This document shows, one piece after another, positions 38,100 through 46,830 of a stretch of DNA of 64,000 nt. This stretch comes from Hyphomicrobiales bacterium (lineage in GTDB: Bacteria; Pseudomonadota; Alphaproteobacteria; Rhizobiales; Rhizobiaceae): positions 110,597 through 174,596 of the forward strand of contig UCNG01000022.1 in the NCBI GenBank assembly GCA_900473915.1, read 5' to 3'. The number at the start of each line of letters is the position of its first letter. The first letter of the stretch is position 1. Below the pieces are notes generated by a model that ran no database searches, was not told the origin of the DNA, and saw nothing but the letters and a program-made list of their open reading frames with translations. Position numbers and translations under genes: made by a program.

Positions 38100-38570
38100 A
38101 TGAGCAGAGCTTTCACCAAAGAACAGGACGATGCGCCGACCGATCTCGGCGAGCGCCCCGTCAGCCCGCATCGCAATCTCGTCACGCCAACCGGCTTGAA
38201 GATGATCGATGATGAAATTGCCCGGCTGCAACGCGAACTGGCCGATGCCAATGTCGCCGGCGAGCGCTCGGCGGTTGCGCGCATTTCGCGCGATCTGCGC
38301 TACTGGACGGCGCGGCGAGAAAATGCCGAGCTTTCCACTCCCGCTCCCGACAGTGATGTGGTGCGTTTCGGCATGACGGTGGAGCTGGAAAACCTGGATG
38401 ACGGCAAGGTCCGCCGCTGGACCATCGTTGGCGAGGACGAGGCCGATCCGTCAAACGGCAAGATTTCCCACGTCGCGCCTGTTGCCATCCTGTTGTTCGG
38501 CAAGCCGGTCGGCGATGTCGTCAAGATCAACAATGTCGAATGGGAAATCGTGTCGCTGAAAGGGGGTTAA
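38100..38570 (+). CDS. GreA/GreB-family transcription elongation factor-like protein
   Basis: About 156 residues. An N-terminal helical hairpin (NLVTPTGLKMIDDEIARLQRELADANVAGERSAVARISRDLRYWTARRENAEL) is followed by a GreA/GreB C-terminal FKBP-like domain (VRFGMTVELENLDDGKVRRWTIVGEDEADPSNGKISHVAPVAILLFGKPVGDVVKIN...WEIVSL). The acidic hairpin-tip motif of GreA (DxSEN type) is not visible, so transcript cleavage activity is doubtful; it may act as an RNA polymerase secondary-channel binder. ATG at 38097 or 38100. Its stop overlaps the end of the convergent toxin gene. Confidence 0.8.
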   Translation: MSRAFTKEQDDAPTDLGERPVSPHRNLVTPTGLKMIDDEIARLQRELADANVAGERSAVARISRDLRYWTARRENAELSTPAPDSDVVRFGMTVELENLDDGKVRRWTIVGEDEADPSNGKISHVAPVAILLFGKPVGDVVKINNVEWEIVSLKGG

Positions 38571-38956
38571 CCCTCTATCGCAACCGTATGATCGCGGAAA
38601 AACGCTGCGGCGCCAGATTCATCGATTTCACCGGAAGCAATGCCCATCGTGAAACTGTAGAGCAGTCCGTCATCTGCGGTCAGTGCATAGCCGTTGATGA
38701 GCAGAAAGGTCACGGCTGTAACAATCGCGGTGCGCTTGTTTCCATCCACGAAAGCATGGTTGCGGCCTATTCCGAAGACATAGGCTGCTGCGATTTCCGC
38801 GTGATCCGGTTCACCATAGGCCAGCTTGTTCTGCGCGCGCGCCAAGGCAGACTCAAGGGCGTTCTCATCCCGAAGCCCCTGAGCTCCGCCATGGCGCTGC
38901 AACTGCTCGACATGGATGGCTTCAACAACGCGACGTGACAGAAACTGCCAGTTCAT
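38567..38956 (-). CDS. Doc/Fic-family toxin
   Basis: A 129-residue death-on-curing type protein with the full Doc motif HAFVDGNKRTA (residues about 68-78) and the usual N-terminal FLSRRVVEAIHVEQLQRHGGAQGLRDENALESAL. Doc toxins phosphorylate EF-Tu and stop translation. The upstream antitoxin gene overlaps by four bases (ATGA). All key motif residues are kept, so the toxin looks active. Confidence 0.92.
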   Translation of the reverse strand: MNWQFLSRRVVEAIHVEQLQRHGGAQGLRDENALESALARAQNKLAYGEPDHAEIAAAYVFGIGRNHAFVDGNKRTAIVTAVTFLLINGYALTADDGLLYSFTMGIASGEIDESGAAAFFRDHTVAIEG

Positions 38957-39174
38957 TCGGCGAGCTTCTGCAAGGCGACTTTGTACTTATCCATCACTTT
39001 TCGGGCCGCTTCCATCTGCTGCTCGAAACTGTCGTCCACCGGCTCCAGCATGAAGCCTTTTTCTGTCTCGATGAGCTGCAGTTTGGCTCCGGTCTGCAAA
39101 TTCTTTCGTTCCAGCGCTTCCTTCGGGATGATCACGCCTTCGGAATTGCCGATCTTGCGCAAGGTGACATCCAT
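38953..39174 (-). CDS. AbrB/MazE-type antitoxin
   Basis: A 73-residue protein with the swapped-hairpin DNA-binding fold: MDVTLRKIGNSEGVIIPKEALERKNLQTGAKLQLIETEKGFML, then an acidic-basic tail likely to wrap the toxin. It is transcribed first and overlaps the Doc gene. Upstream lies a perfect palindrome suited to autoregulation. Doc is more often partnered by Phd, so this is a mixed pairing, though not unique. Confidence 0.9.
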   Translation of the reverse strand: MDVTLRKIGNSEGVIIPKEALERKNLQTGAKLQLIETEKGFMLEPVDDSFEQQMEAARKVMDKYKVALQKLAE

Positions 39175-39184
39175 GGCCTTTCTC

Positions 39185-39212
39185 CTATGTTATAACGCAT
39201 GATATAACATAG
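39185..39212 (-). promoter_or_regulatory. Palindromic operator of the toxin-antitoxin operon
   Basis: CTATGTTATA and TATAACATAG form a perfect 10-base inverted repeat with an eight-base centre, starting 11 bases upstream of the antitoxin ATG. Confidence 0.8.
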
Positions 39213-39235
39213 TGCGCCTCCCTTGTCACTGCAAA

Positions 39236-40228
39236 CTACAGCCAACCCTTTCGACGAAAATAATAGAGCGGCAGCAGGGCAGAGGCGACCATCAGAATAA
39301 GCGCCATCGGATAGCCCCAGGGGGAGTGCAATTCGGGCATGAAGGAAAAGTTCATGCCGTAGATGGAAGCGACCAGCGTCGGCGGCATGAAGCCGACTGC
39401 CGCGACCGAGAAAATCTTGATGATGGCGTTTTGCTCGACCGAGATCAGGCCGACAATCGTATCGAGCAGGAACGTGACCTTGTTGGACAGAAAATCCACA
39501 TAGGCGGTCAGCGATTGCGTGTCGCGCTCCAGCGACTTGATCCAGCTGCGCGTTTCCTTCTTGCCGGAGGCCGGATTGTTGGTTGCAGACAGATAGACCA
39601 GCATGCGGCTGATGCCCGCCAGACTTTCCCGCATCCGCGACAGAAAGGTTCCCTGTCCGCCGATCTGGGTCAATATGTGCCGGAAGTCCTGCGTCGTCAT
39701 CGGGCGGGCTTTCGGCTGGCGGCGATAGATGGAGTGCGAGGCCGCATCGATCTTGCCCGCCACACCTTCCAGAATATCGGCAAGCCGGTTGGTCGTGGCC
39801 TCAGTGATGCCGAGCATGATCGAAAGTCCTGAGCATTTGGCCGATATGAGCCCATTGCCCGGCCTGGTGGAGCGCATCACATAGGTCGTGAACGACTTCG
39901 GATTGGCATAGCGCACGGTTATCAGCCGCGTTCCATGCAGGATGAAGGTGACTGGCGCCAGCTCGCGATGGTCGAGATCGACCGCGTGCAGGATCGGGAC
40001 AGTGAGATACTGCGCGCCGGTCTCCATATAAAAACGGCTCGATTCCTCGATCTCCGTCATGTCCTCGCGCGTCGGGATCGAAATTCCCGTCCACGCCTCG
40101 ACAATGCTGTCCTCGTTCACGCCGGGGGCAAACAGGTCAATCCAGATCACGTTTTCGGGCAGCGGGGTGCCCGGTTCGACCTCCACCGCTGCAAGATGGT
40201 CCCCGGAAAGGCTGTAAAGCGTGATCAT
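39236..40228 (-). CDS. corA: CorA-family magnesium/divalent cation transporter
   Basis: A 330-residue protein with a large cytoplasmic N-terminal domain, a long helix and two C-terminal membrane helices. The selectivity motif YGMNFSFMPEL sits between the two helices (FSVAAVGFMPPTLVASIYGMN and YPMALILMVASALLPLYYF). The family imports Mg2+ and sometimes Co2+ or Ni2+. Start at 40228 with AGGTG upstream; the longer frame to 40273 has no ribosome binding site. Confidence 0.93.
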   Translation of the reverse strand: MITLYSLSGDHLAAVEVEPGTPLPENVIWIDLFAPGVNEDSIVEAWTGISIPTREDMTEIEESSRFYMETGAQYLTVPILHAVDLDHRELAPVTFILHGTRLITVRYANPKSFTTYVMRSTRPGNGLISAKCSGLSIMLGITEATTNRLADILEGVAGKIDAASHSIYRRQPKARPMTTQDFRHILTQIGGQGTFLSRMRESLAGISRMLVYLSATNNPASGKKETRSWIKSLERDTQSLTAYVDFLSNKVTFLLDTIVGLISVEQNAIIKIFSVAAVGFMPPTLVASIYGMNFSFMPELHSPWGYPMALILMVASALLPLYYFRRKGWL

Positions 40229-40342
40229 GCTGGCACCTGAAGTCTCAATGGGCTTTATCGCTCGAAGCGGCACTTTGCGCCAAAATTGTTAACGGAATGC
40301 GGCAGTCCGCGCCATCCCCCGCAGCGTGCTTCTTCTTCCTTG

Positions 40343-40391
40343 TTGACATGTGGGCTTCGCCCGCATAATTCATCAAGTCATCGGATGACTT
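40343..40391 (+). promoter_or_regulatory. Promoter and GntR-type operator upstream of the GntR-MFS operon
   Basis: TTGACA at 40343-40348 and CATAAT at 40364-40369 (15-base spacing) are followed by the perfect palindrome AAGTCATC-G-GATGACTT at 40375-40391, which ends 10 bases before the GntR start codon. The position suits autorepression. Confidence 0.72.
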
Positions 40392-40401
40392 TGGTGAGGG
40401 T

Positions 40402-41079
40402 ATGAAGACAATATCCCGAAAGAGCCTGACGGATGCGGCCATGCAGTCGTTACGCACGGAGATTACATCGGGCCGCTGGTCGATAGGCGATCAGCTTCCC
40501 AACGAAGCTGCGCTTTCGGCCAAGCTGGGCGTCAGCCGCGGCACGGTGCGTGAGGCGGTGCGGGCGCTGGTGGCGCAGGGAATGCTTGAAACCCGGCAGG
40601 GGTCGGGCACCTATGTTCGTTCCACTGCCGATGCAGCGCGCAGCCTTGATCGCATCCGCCATTCCAGCCTTCGCGACCGGTTTGAAACGCGGGCGCTTCT
40701 GGAAACGGAAGCCGCGCGCCTTGCCGCACAGCGCGCAACGGCGGAAACGATCGCGCATCTGGAACAGATGCTGGCACAGCGGGGCAATCGCGAGCAACTC
40801 GGCCGGTCGGTTTTCGTTGCCCGTGACTTTGCCTTTCATGAGGCCATCGTCGCCGCTTCCGGCAACAGCGCATTGATTGAGGCTTACAACCTCTTTTCCG
40901 CCTCCATACGCGAATCCATAGAAGCCACGCTCGATGGCGAACTGCCCGAACCGAGCGACGAGGCGCATCGCCAGATCGTGGAAGCCATCGCCTCGGGCGA
41001 TCCCGACAAGGCCGGAGCGACCGTTCGCCGTTTCATGGCGCCCCTGATTGAAGAACTTGAAAGGTTGCTGGCATCATGA
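40402..41079 (+). CDS. GntR-family regulator, FadR subfamily
   Basis: A 225-residue regulator. Residues 10-75 are the winged HTH (AAMQSLRTEITSGRWSIGDQLPNEAALSAKLGVSRGTVREAVRALVAQGMLETRQGSGTYV). The rest is an all-helical FCD ligand domain (RFETRALLETEAARLAAQRAT...FVARDFAFHEAIVAASGN). Stop overlaps the MFS gene by four bases, so it very likely controls that exporter. The ligand is unknown. Confidence 0.92.
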   Translation: MKTISRKSLTDAAMQSLRTEITSGRWSIGDQLPNEAALSAKLGVSRGTVREAVRALVAQGMLETRQGSGTYVRSTADAARSLDRIRHSSLRDRFETRALLETEAARLAAQRATAETIAHLEQMLAQRGNREQLGRSVFVARDFAFHEAIVAASGNSALIEAYNLFSASIRESIEATLDGELPEPSDEAHRQIVEAIASGDPDKAGATVRRFMAPLIEELERLLAS

Positions 41080-42371
41080 GCCACACGAACACAGCCCTGT
41101 CGGACGCGACGGAAAACGAGGCGATGCAGCCAGACGCGCTGGTCGACGCGGAGGCGGACAGCGTTCCGCCGCCGCCTGTCCAGCAGCCACCTAGTCAGGC
41201 GATGCGCATTTTGCTGGGGTTGAGCCTGGTGCTCATCGCTGCCAATCTGCGGCCGGTATTCTCCAGCGTTTCCGTACTCTTGCCGGAAATCATCGATGCC
41301 ACCGGCATGTCCTCCATCGCGGCTGGCGTGCTGACCACCTTGCCTGTGGTCTGCCTTGGCGTTTTCGCTCCCTTCGCGCCGCGTCTCGCCCAGCGCTTCG
41401 GGGCCGAGCGCGTGCTGCTGTTCGTGCTTCTCGTGCTGACCGTCGGCACGGCGCTGCGCGGGATGGGCAACTTCTATTCGCTTTATATCGGCGCGACGCT
41501 GGCTGGCGCGGCCATTGCGACCGGCAATGTGCTTCTGCCCGGCGTCGTGAAGCGCGATTTTCCGAAAACCGCCGCCATCATGACCGGCCTTTACACGATG
41601 GCGCTGTGCGGCGGCGCGGCTTCCGCTGCCGGTTTCACCATTCCGATCAAGGAGATGTTCGGCGGTTCGTGGAACCTCGCTTTGGCCTTCTGGGCCGTTC
41701 CGGCGGCGCTTGTTCTGCTTCTGTGGTTGCCGCAGGCCATGCGCGCAAAGCATAATGTGGCACATTCTGGCTTCCGCGTGATCGGTCTCTGGAAGGACAG
41801 GCTGGCCTGGCAGGTCACGCTGTTCATGGGGCTGCAATCCTCCACGGCCTATATCGTCTTTGGATGGCTGGCGCCGATCCTGCGCGAGCAGGGCCTGAGT
41901 GCCGCCGCCGCCGGCGGTCTTGTCTCCTTCTCGATCATGGTGCAGGTCGTCACGTGTCTCGGGGTGCCGTCCATTGCCACCCGCCAGAAGAACCAGAGCC
42001 TGCTCAATGTCGTCCTGTGTGCCTGCGCGGCCCTGCCGTTGATCGGCTTTCTCTACCTGCCGCAGTGGACCTATTGGGGGCTGGCAGTCGTTCAGGGCAT
42101 CGGGCAGGGCGGTCTCATTGCCGCCGCCATGATGGTGATCGTCCTGCGCGCGCCGGATTCACACACGGCGGCGCATCTGTCCGGCATGGCGCAATGCGTC
42201 GGCTACACGCTCGCCGCAATCGGGCCGCTGATCGTCGGCATGATCCACAGTGCGACGGGCAGTTTTGCCGCCTGCGGCGCGTTCTTCGGCCTGCTCGGAC
42301 TGGGGGCGGCGGTCGCCGGATGGGGCGCGGGACGGGCCCAGCATGTGGGCGTGCAGGTCATAAAAGAGTAA
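41076..42371 (+). CDS. MFS transporter, CynX/NimT family
   Basis: A 431-residue membrane protein with about twelve helices after a 40-residue polar Pro-rich N-terminus (DSVPPPPVQQPPSQ). It shows SLVLIAANLRPVFSSVSVLLPEI and LPGVVKRDFPKTAAIMTGLYTMALCGGAA, both characteristic of CynX and NimT (cyanate/nitroimidazole) transporters. The real substrate is unknown. Operon with the GntR gene; a strong terminator follows. Confidence 0.9.
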   Translation: MSHTNTALSDATENEAMQPDALVDAEADSVPPPPVQQPPSQAMRILLGLSLVLIAANLRPVFSSVSVLLPEIIDATGMSSIAAGVLTTLPVVCLGVFAPFAPRLAQRFGAERVLLFVLLVLTVGTALRGMGNFYSLYIGATLAGAAIATGNVLLPGVVKRDFPKTAAIMTGLYTMALCGGAASAAGFTIPIKEMFGGSWNLALAFWAVPAALVLLLWLPQAMRAKHNVAHSGFRVIGLWKDRLAWQVTLFMGLQSSTAYIVFGWLAPILREQGLSAAAAGGLVSFSIMVQVVTCLGVPSIATRQKNQSLLNVVLCACAALPLIGFLYLPQWTYWGLAVVQGIGQGGLIAAAMMVIVLRAPDSHTAAHLSGMAQCVGYTLAAIGPLIVGMIHSATGSFAACGAFFGLLGLGAAVAGWGAGRAQHVGVQVIKE

Positions 42372-42381
42372 GACGAACATC

Positions 42382-42411
42382 AAAAAACCCCGGCAAAACC
42401 GGGGTTTTTTT
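42382..42411. terminator. Bidirectional terminator between the MFS and sodB genes
   Basis: AAAAAACCCCGG-CAAAA-CCGGGGTTTTTTT is a perfect hairpin with a T-run on both strands, placed between the convergent MFS transporter and superoxide dismutase genes. Confidence 0.92.
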
Positions 42412-42429
42412 ATCGGCATACGAAAGGGA

Positions 42430-43026
42430 TCAAGCCTTTTCGTAGAGTTCCTCGACATATTCCCAATTGATGAGGCTGTCGACAAAGGCTTCCAGATATT
42501 TCGGACGCAGGTTGCGGTAATCGACATAGTAGGAATGTTCCCACACATCGACGCCGAGGATCGGCGTTGCGCCATGAACCAGCGGGTTTTCGCCATTCGG
42601 GGTCTTGGAGATTTCAAGCTTGCCGTTCTTGACCGACAGCCAGGCCCAGCCCGAACCGAACTGGCCGACACCGGCAGCGATGAAATCTTCGCGGAACTTG
42701 TCGTAACCACCGAGATCCGACTCGATTGCCTTTTCCAGCTTGCCCGGCAGCTTCTTGCCGCCGCCGCCCTTCTTCATCCACTTCCAGAAATGGATGTGGT
42801 TGTAGTGCTGGCCGGCATTGTTGAAGAGGCCCTGATTCTTGCCGTAGCTTTCCTTGACGATCTCTTCCAGGCTCTTGCCTTCGAGGCCGGAGCCTTCGAG
42901 CAGCTTGTTGCCGTTGGTGACATAGGCCTGATGGTGCTTGTCGTGATGAAGTTCAAGCGTCTCGCGCGACATGAAAGGCGCAAGGGCGTCATAGTCATAC
43001 GGCAGGGCGGGCAGTTCGAAAGCCAT
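42430..43026 (-). CDS. sodB: Superoxide dismutase (Fe/Mn type)
   Basis: A 198-residue dismutase of normal length. Metal ligands: His in LHHDKHHQAYVTNGNKLL and HYNHIHFWKWM, then the DVWEHSYYVDYRN block. GSGWAWL is present. No signal peptide, so it is cytoplasmic. I set the start at ATG 43026, which follows GAGGAGAG; the longer frame to 43092 lacks a ribosome binding site. Metal choice (Fe versus Mn) cannot be settled by eye. Confidence 0.94.
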   Translation of the reverse strand: MAFELPALPYDYDALAPFMSRETLELHHDKHHQAYVTNGNKLLEGSGLEGKSLEEIVKESYGKNQGLFNNAGQHYNHIHFWKWMKKGGGGKKLPGKLEKAIESDLGGYDKFREDFIAAGVGQFGSGWAWLSVKNGKLEISKTPNGENPLVHGATPILGVDVWEHSYYVDYRNLRPKYLEAFVDSLINWEYVEELYEKA

Positions 43027-43216
43027 TGGAAACTCTCCTCTTTTCTTCAGCTTATATGGGCAGCTCTTGGCTGGCCGAGCAGATGCTGCCACAAAACTTG
43101 CGTGCGGAATCTACATAGGCCGCATCAGTGCGGGCGGCAATGGCGCGAATGAGCAATTCAGCTTCAAGACAATGAATTATTATTGAAATCACAGTAGGAT
43201 GGCGTAATTCTGAATT

Positions 43217-43320
43217 TTGAGCGCATCCCGAAAAGTGTGAAACGGTTTTCGGATAAGATGCGCGTCAAAAACAAAGGATTAGAGCCCGGTCTGATCCAAT
43301 CAGACCGAAACGCGCTCTAA
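43217..43320. repeat. Intergenic palindromic repeat copy
   Basis: GAGCGCATCCCGAAAAGTGTG...AAGATGCGCGTCAAAAACAAA, then a perfect inverted pair GGTCTGAT-CCA-ATCAGACC, ending in CGCGCTCTAA. Same modules as the copies at 4167 and 60373. It fills most of the 330-base gap between sodB and the dehalogenase gene. Confidence 0.75.
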
Positions 43321-43358
43321 CTCTTCGCGATGCGCGGCAGCCCCCGCAGGAGGAAACG

Positions 43359-44012
43359 GTGTCCCACAGTTCTTATGTCTTCGACGCTTATGGCACATTG
43401 TTCGATGTCCATTCGGCGGTGCGGCGGCATGCGGACAAGGCCGGACCGGACGGGCGGGCATTTTCCGAGTTGTGGCGGGCAAAGCAGCTCGAATATTCCT
43501 GGGTTCTGAGCCTGATGGGAGCCTATAGCGACTTCTGGAAACTCACCGAGGATTCACTTGATTTTGCATTCGCCTGCTATCCTTCCGTTGATCCCGCGCT
43601 GCGCAATGATCTGCTTGACGCCTATTGGAAGCTCGATTGCTATCCGGAAGTGCCAGCCGCCCTCAAAAGCCTGAAGGAGAAGGGGGCGCGGCTTGCAATC
43701 CTCTCCAACGGGTCGCCGGCAATGCTGGAATCCGCTGTCCGTTCAGCCGCACTCGATGTTTTGCTGGACGACGTGATTTCGGTCGATGAAGTCAGGAAGT
43801 ACAAGACCGCCCCGGCGGTCTACGAACTCATCACCCTGCATTGGCGGCTTTATCCGTCGGCGATCTCGTTCCAGTCCTCGAATCGCTGGGACGTGGCAGG
43901 CGCGGTCCGGTTCGGCATGCGTGGGGTCTGGATCAACCGCTCCAACCAGCCCGACGAATACAGGCAGTTTGCTCCCGCACTCATTCTCCCAAGCCTTCAA
44001 CTGCTCGACTGA
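43359..44012 (+). CDS. (S)-2-haloacid dehalogenase type II
   Basis: A 217-residue HAD enzyme starting at a GTG behind AGGAGGAAA. The nucleophile Asp lies in YVFDAYGTLFDVHSAV (residues 7-14), followed by LAILSNGSPAML, the Lys in VDEVRKYKTAP, and FQSSNRWDVAGAVRFGMRGVWINR. These match type II haloacid dehalogenases, which hydrolyse (S)-2-haloalkanoates; the true substrate here is uncertain. The 290 bases after the stop hold no gene that I can support. Confidence 0.9.
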   Translation: MSHSSYVFDAYGTLFDVHSAVRRHADKAGPDGRAFSELWRAKQLEYSWVLSLMGAYSDFWKLTEDSLDFAFACYPSVDPALRNDLLDAYWKLDCYPEVPAALKSLKEKGARLAILSNGSPAMLESAVRSAALDVLLDDVISVDEVRKYKTAPAVYELITLHWRLYPSAISFQSSNRWDVAGAVRFGMRGVWINRSNQPDEYRQFAPALILPSLQLLD

Positions 44013-44304
44013 ATGCTCACTAAAATTTGAACGTTCCCGGTTTATTGAAAGCCGGTCCGTGAACCCAAAATTGTGTCGCGGCTGCAACACGAGCCATGCT
44101 GGTGGGCCTTTGCCATGTTTAGGCCGCATTAAGAACGGGCGTACGCCACATTTTTCGGGCGTTTTCCGTGCAACCGAACACCGGAAATTGCCGTTTAGGG
44201 CCGTTTCGATGGTTCGCCGCCGATCCGCCACAATTGGCCGGGTCGCAATTCGTTAACCCTGAATGTGTATCTGTAACTCCTCCCGTCACTAAACTGGTTT
44301 TCAT

Positions 44305-45021
44305 ATGCAAACGACCCTTACCCGCCGTTCCTTCCTGACGGCAATGACAGCGACAGCGGCGGCCGGCCTGGCCGGTTGCGCTCAGTTGGGGCAGAATGTT
44401 CCAATCATTGATGTGGATCAGTCGGGCAACCCGATCAACCGCACCCCGCAGGCCAATGTGGACTCCTCCTATGGCGGCTGGGCGCAGATGTATGCCGCCG
44501 TCGATGATGGTGGCTTCCAGCTTCCGGCGATCCCGATCCAGAAGATGGACAAGCGCTATCTGCGTCAGGTTGTGCAGGACCCGACCGGCGAACTGCCGGG
44601 CACCATCGTCATCGATACGGCGAACCGCTTCTGCTATCTGGTCCTCGAAGGCGGTCAGGCAATGCGCTACGGCGTCGGCATTGGCCGTGAAGGATTTGCA
44701 TGGTCTGGCCGTGCTGTGATCCAGTACAAGCGCCAGTGGCCGCGCTGGACCCCGCCGGACGAAATGATTGCCCGCCAGCCGGAACTTATGCCTTACAGCG
44801 CCAAGAACGGCGGCATGGCTCCGGGCCTCAAGAACCCGCTCGGCGCCCGCGCGCTCTATATTTTCCAGGACGGCAAGGACACGCTGTACCGCCTGCACGG
44901 CAATCCGGAATGGTGGTCAATCGGCAAGGCGGTCTCTTCGGGCTGCGTGCGTTTCCTGAACCAGGACATCATCGATCTCTATGATCGTGTTCCAGCCAAG
45001 GCGCCTATATTGGTGATGTAA
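44305..45021 (+). CDS. L,D-transpeptidase (YkuD domain), Tat/lipoprotein-like signal
   Basis: A 238-residue exported protein. The N-terminus has a twin-arginine-like TRRSFLTAM followed by LAGC, a lipobox-like site. The YkuD domain ends in the catalytic block YRLHGNPEWWSIGKAVSSGCVRFLNQDIIDLYDRV with His and Cys. These enzymes form 3-3 peptidoglycan crosslinks or tie outer-membrane proteins to peptidoglycan, a known arrangement in Brucellaceae. Which role applies here is not visible. Confidence 0.92.
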   Translation: MQTTLTRRSFLTAMTATAAAGLAGCAQLGQNVPIIDVDQSGNPINRTPQANVDSSYGGWAQMYAAVDDGGFQLPAIPIQKMDKRYLRQVVQDPTGELPGTIVIDTANRFCYLVLEGGQAMRYGVGIGREGFAWSGRAVIQYKRQWPRWTPPDEMIARQPELMPYSAKNGGMAPGLKNPLGARALYIFQDGKDTLYRLHGNPEWWSIGKAVSSGCVRFLNQDIIDLYDRVPAKAPILVM

Positions 45022-45113
45022 ATTCGCCACAGCGGGCCGCAGGCCAGTCCTGCGGTCCTCATGCGACAAAATGCTTCCTCCTGATTGTGACGGTTTTGTG
45101 ACAATCGCAGGGG

Positions 45114-46772
45114 ATGCGCAGTCTTTCTCTATTCTTTCCGTCCTCACCTGATCGGTCACCCTCTGCAAAGCGGGCCCGTCGGATGGCGTTCTTTATCTGT
45201 CTGACGACAATTGTCACCCTGTGGCTCGTGTTTTTTGCTGGCCCCAGCGGATTTTCTTCCTTTGACAATAAAGCTCTCCTGCTAACGGGAGTGTTTTATA
45301 TTTCGCTCTTCTTCATCCTGTCGTCAGCATTCTCGTTCGTCTCCTGTTTTCTCCTGCTTATTGCGCCGACCGCGCTAATCAGCTTCGCCTCGCGCAAAAA
45401 GGAGCTTCTGACGGGCGAGCCGCTGATTTTTGGCGACATAACCCATCTCCACAACATATCCATCGCGCTGCGCTATGCGAAACCGTCCTGGGGTGGCCTG
45501 GCGGTTCTGGTCGTCTTTTTCATGCTTGTCGCCTACGTTGCGTTCAATGCGCGTGTCAGCCGGAAAAAACTGATGCGCGCGCCAATTGCTCTGCTGCTGG
45601 CGGTCTCTGCGGCTGCGGGCGGCATTGGGCTTTTTGGTCAATATGGAGCGCGGCTTGGTGTCCAGTATGTGTCGTGGGATTGGCCGACAAACGGGCGGCA
45701 AAATGGCCTGTTGCTCCATCTGGCCCAGACGAGTGTGCGCCCGGCGCCCGGCCATCTGACGGAGGCGCAGAAAGTGCAGTTTGCGGCCTATGAGGAACAC
45801 GCAACGGCCCAGCTCGGAAAGGCGCCGCCGCTTTTCATCCAAGTTCTATGTGAGTCATGCTGGTATAACGGCGTGCTCTTTCGCGACAATTTCGAGCCGC
45901 TCGTCAATTTGGACGCGGTAGAAATGCGCGGCATCTCACCGATTTTTGGCGGCGGTACTGTGAATGCCAGTTTCGAGATGCTGACCGGCTTACCGACGCA
46001 CAATCCGGCGGTGGCTGGTATTCTTTATCAGGAATATCGCGACTTCTTCGCGGAACGCACATCGAGCCTGCCGTCGCATCTCGCCCGGAACGGCGTCGAA
46101 ACGCTGTCTGCTCATAATTTCCAACGCCAATTCTGGTTTCGCAACGTGGTGGAGCCTAAACTGGGTTTCGCGGCTTTTTATGGCATCGAGGACATGAGCC
46201 TGCCTGAAAAACCGGAAGATTATTTTCCGCGCGACAATATCCTGTTTGATTTCACGCTTGGCAAGCTGGACGGGTCCAGCCGACCGCAATTTGTCCAGCT
46301 TGCCACGGTCCACAATCATGGCCCCTATGTGAGCGAAGGCGAGGACGGCGGCAGAGCGCATTACATGGGCAAGATTGACGCCACCGTTGAAGACATCGCC
46401 GGTTTCGTGGCTACAGTCAGAAAACGTTACCCGCGGGCGGTGGTGCTGGTTTATGGCGACCATAAGCCGGCCTTGGAGGCGCTGGGCGATTTCCGCGGCA
46501 GCGACAAACACAGCATCGGCGACGTACCAGTGCTCCTGTTTGATCCAGACAAAGAGCGCGCGCAGACAGTCCGCCAGACTCTGAACGACAAGCCGTTCTA
46601 TTGCTACGCACCGAGCATAGCAGATCTCTATTACGGAATGAAGCTGCCCGTCAGCCGCTTTACCGACGACGTCTGCCGTACCTATTCCGCCGACAGATAT
46701 GACGATCTTAGCCAGTCGGTGCCGGGTTGGATCTATTCGGCCGCGCTTTTCGATAGTGGCGTAAGGCAGTAG
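45114..46772 (+). CDS. LTA-synthase-like sulfatase/phosphoglycerol transferase
   Basis: A 552-residue membrane protein. About four or five helices occupy residues 20-190. The extracytoplasmic alkaline-phosphatase-type domain has FIQVLCESCWYN (metal Glu), GGGTVNASFEMLTGLP (candidate Thr nucleophile), VHNHGPYV and VLVYGDHKP (metal Asp-His). Relatives transfer glycerol phosphate or phosphoethanolamine to lipids or glycans (LtaS, OpgB types). In this group, decoration of periplasmic cyclic glucans is a reasonable guess. A later ATG at 45183 is possible. Confidence 0.85.
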   Translation: MRSLSLFFPSSPDRSPSAKRARRMAFFICLTTIVTLWLVFFAGPSGFSSFDNKALLLTGVFYISLFFILSSAFSFVSCFLLLIAPTALISFASRKKELLTGEPLIFGDITHLHNISIALRYAKPSWGGLAVLVVFFMLVAYVAFNARVSRKKLMRAPIALLLAVSAAAGGIGLFGQYGARLGVQYVSWDWPTNGRQNGLLLHLAQTSVRPAPGHLTEAQKVQFAAYEEHATAQLGKAPPLFIQVLCESCWYNGVLFRDNFEPLVNLDAVEMRGISPIFGGGTVNASFEMLTGLPTHNPAVAGILYQEYRDFFAERTSSLPSHLARNGVETLSAHNFQRQFWFRNVVEPKLGFAAFYGIEDMSLPEKPEDYFPRDNILFDFTLGKLDGSSRPQFVQLATVHNHGPYVSEGEDGGRAHYMGKIDATVEDIAGFVATVRKRYPRAVVLVYGDHKPALEALGDFRGSDKHSIGDVPVLLFDPDKERAQTVRQTLNDKPFYCYAPSIADLYYGMKLPVSRFTDDVCRTYSADRYDDLSQSVPGWIYSAALFDSGVRQ

Positions 46773-46830
46773 GGTCTCGTGGGCCTGTCTTCTTCGGTTC
46801 CCCGTTTGGCTCTATTTTTACATGCATTCA

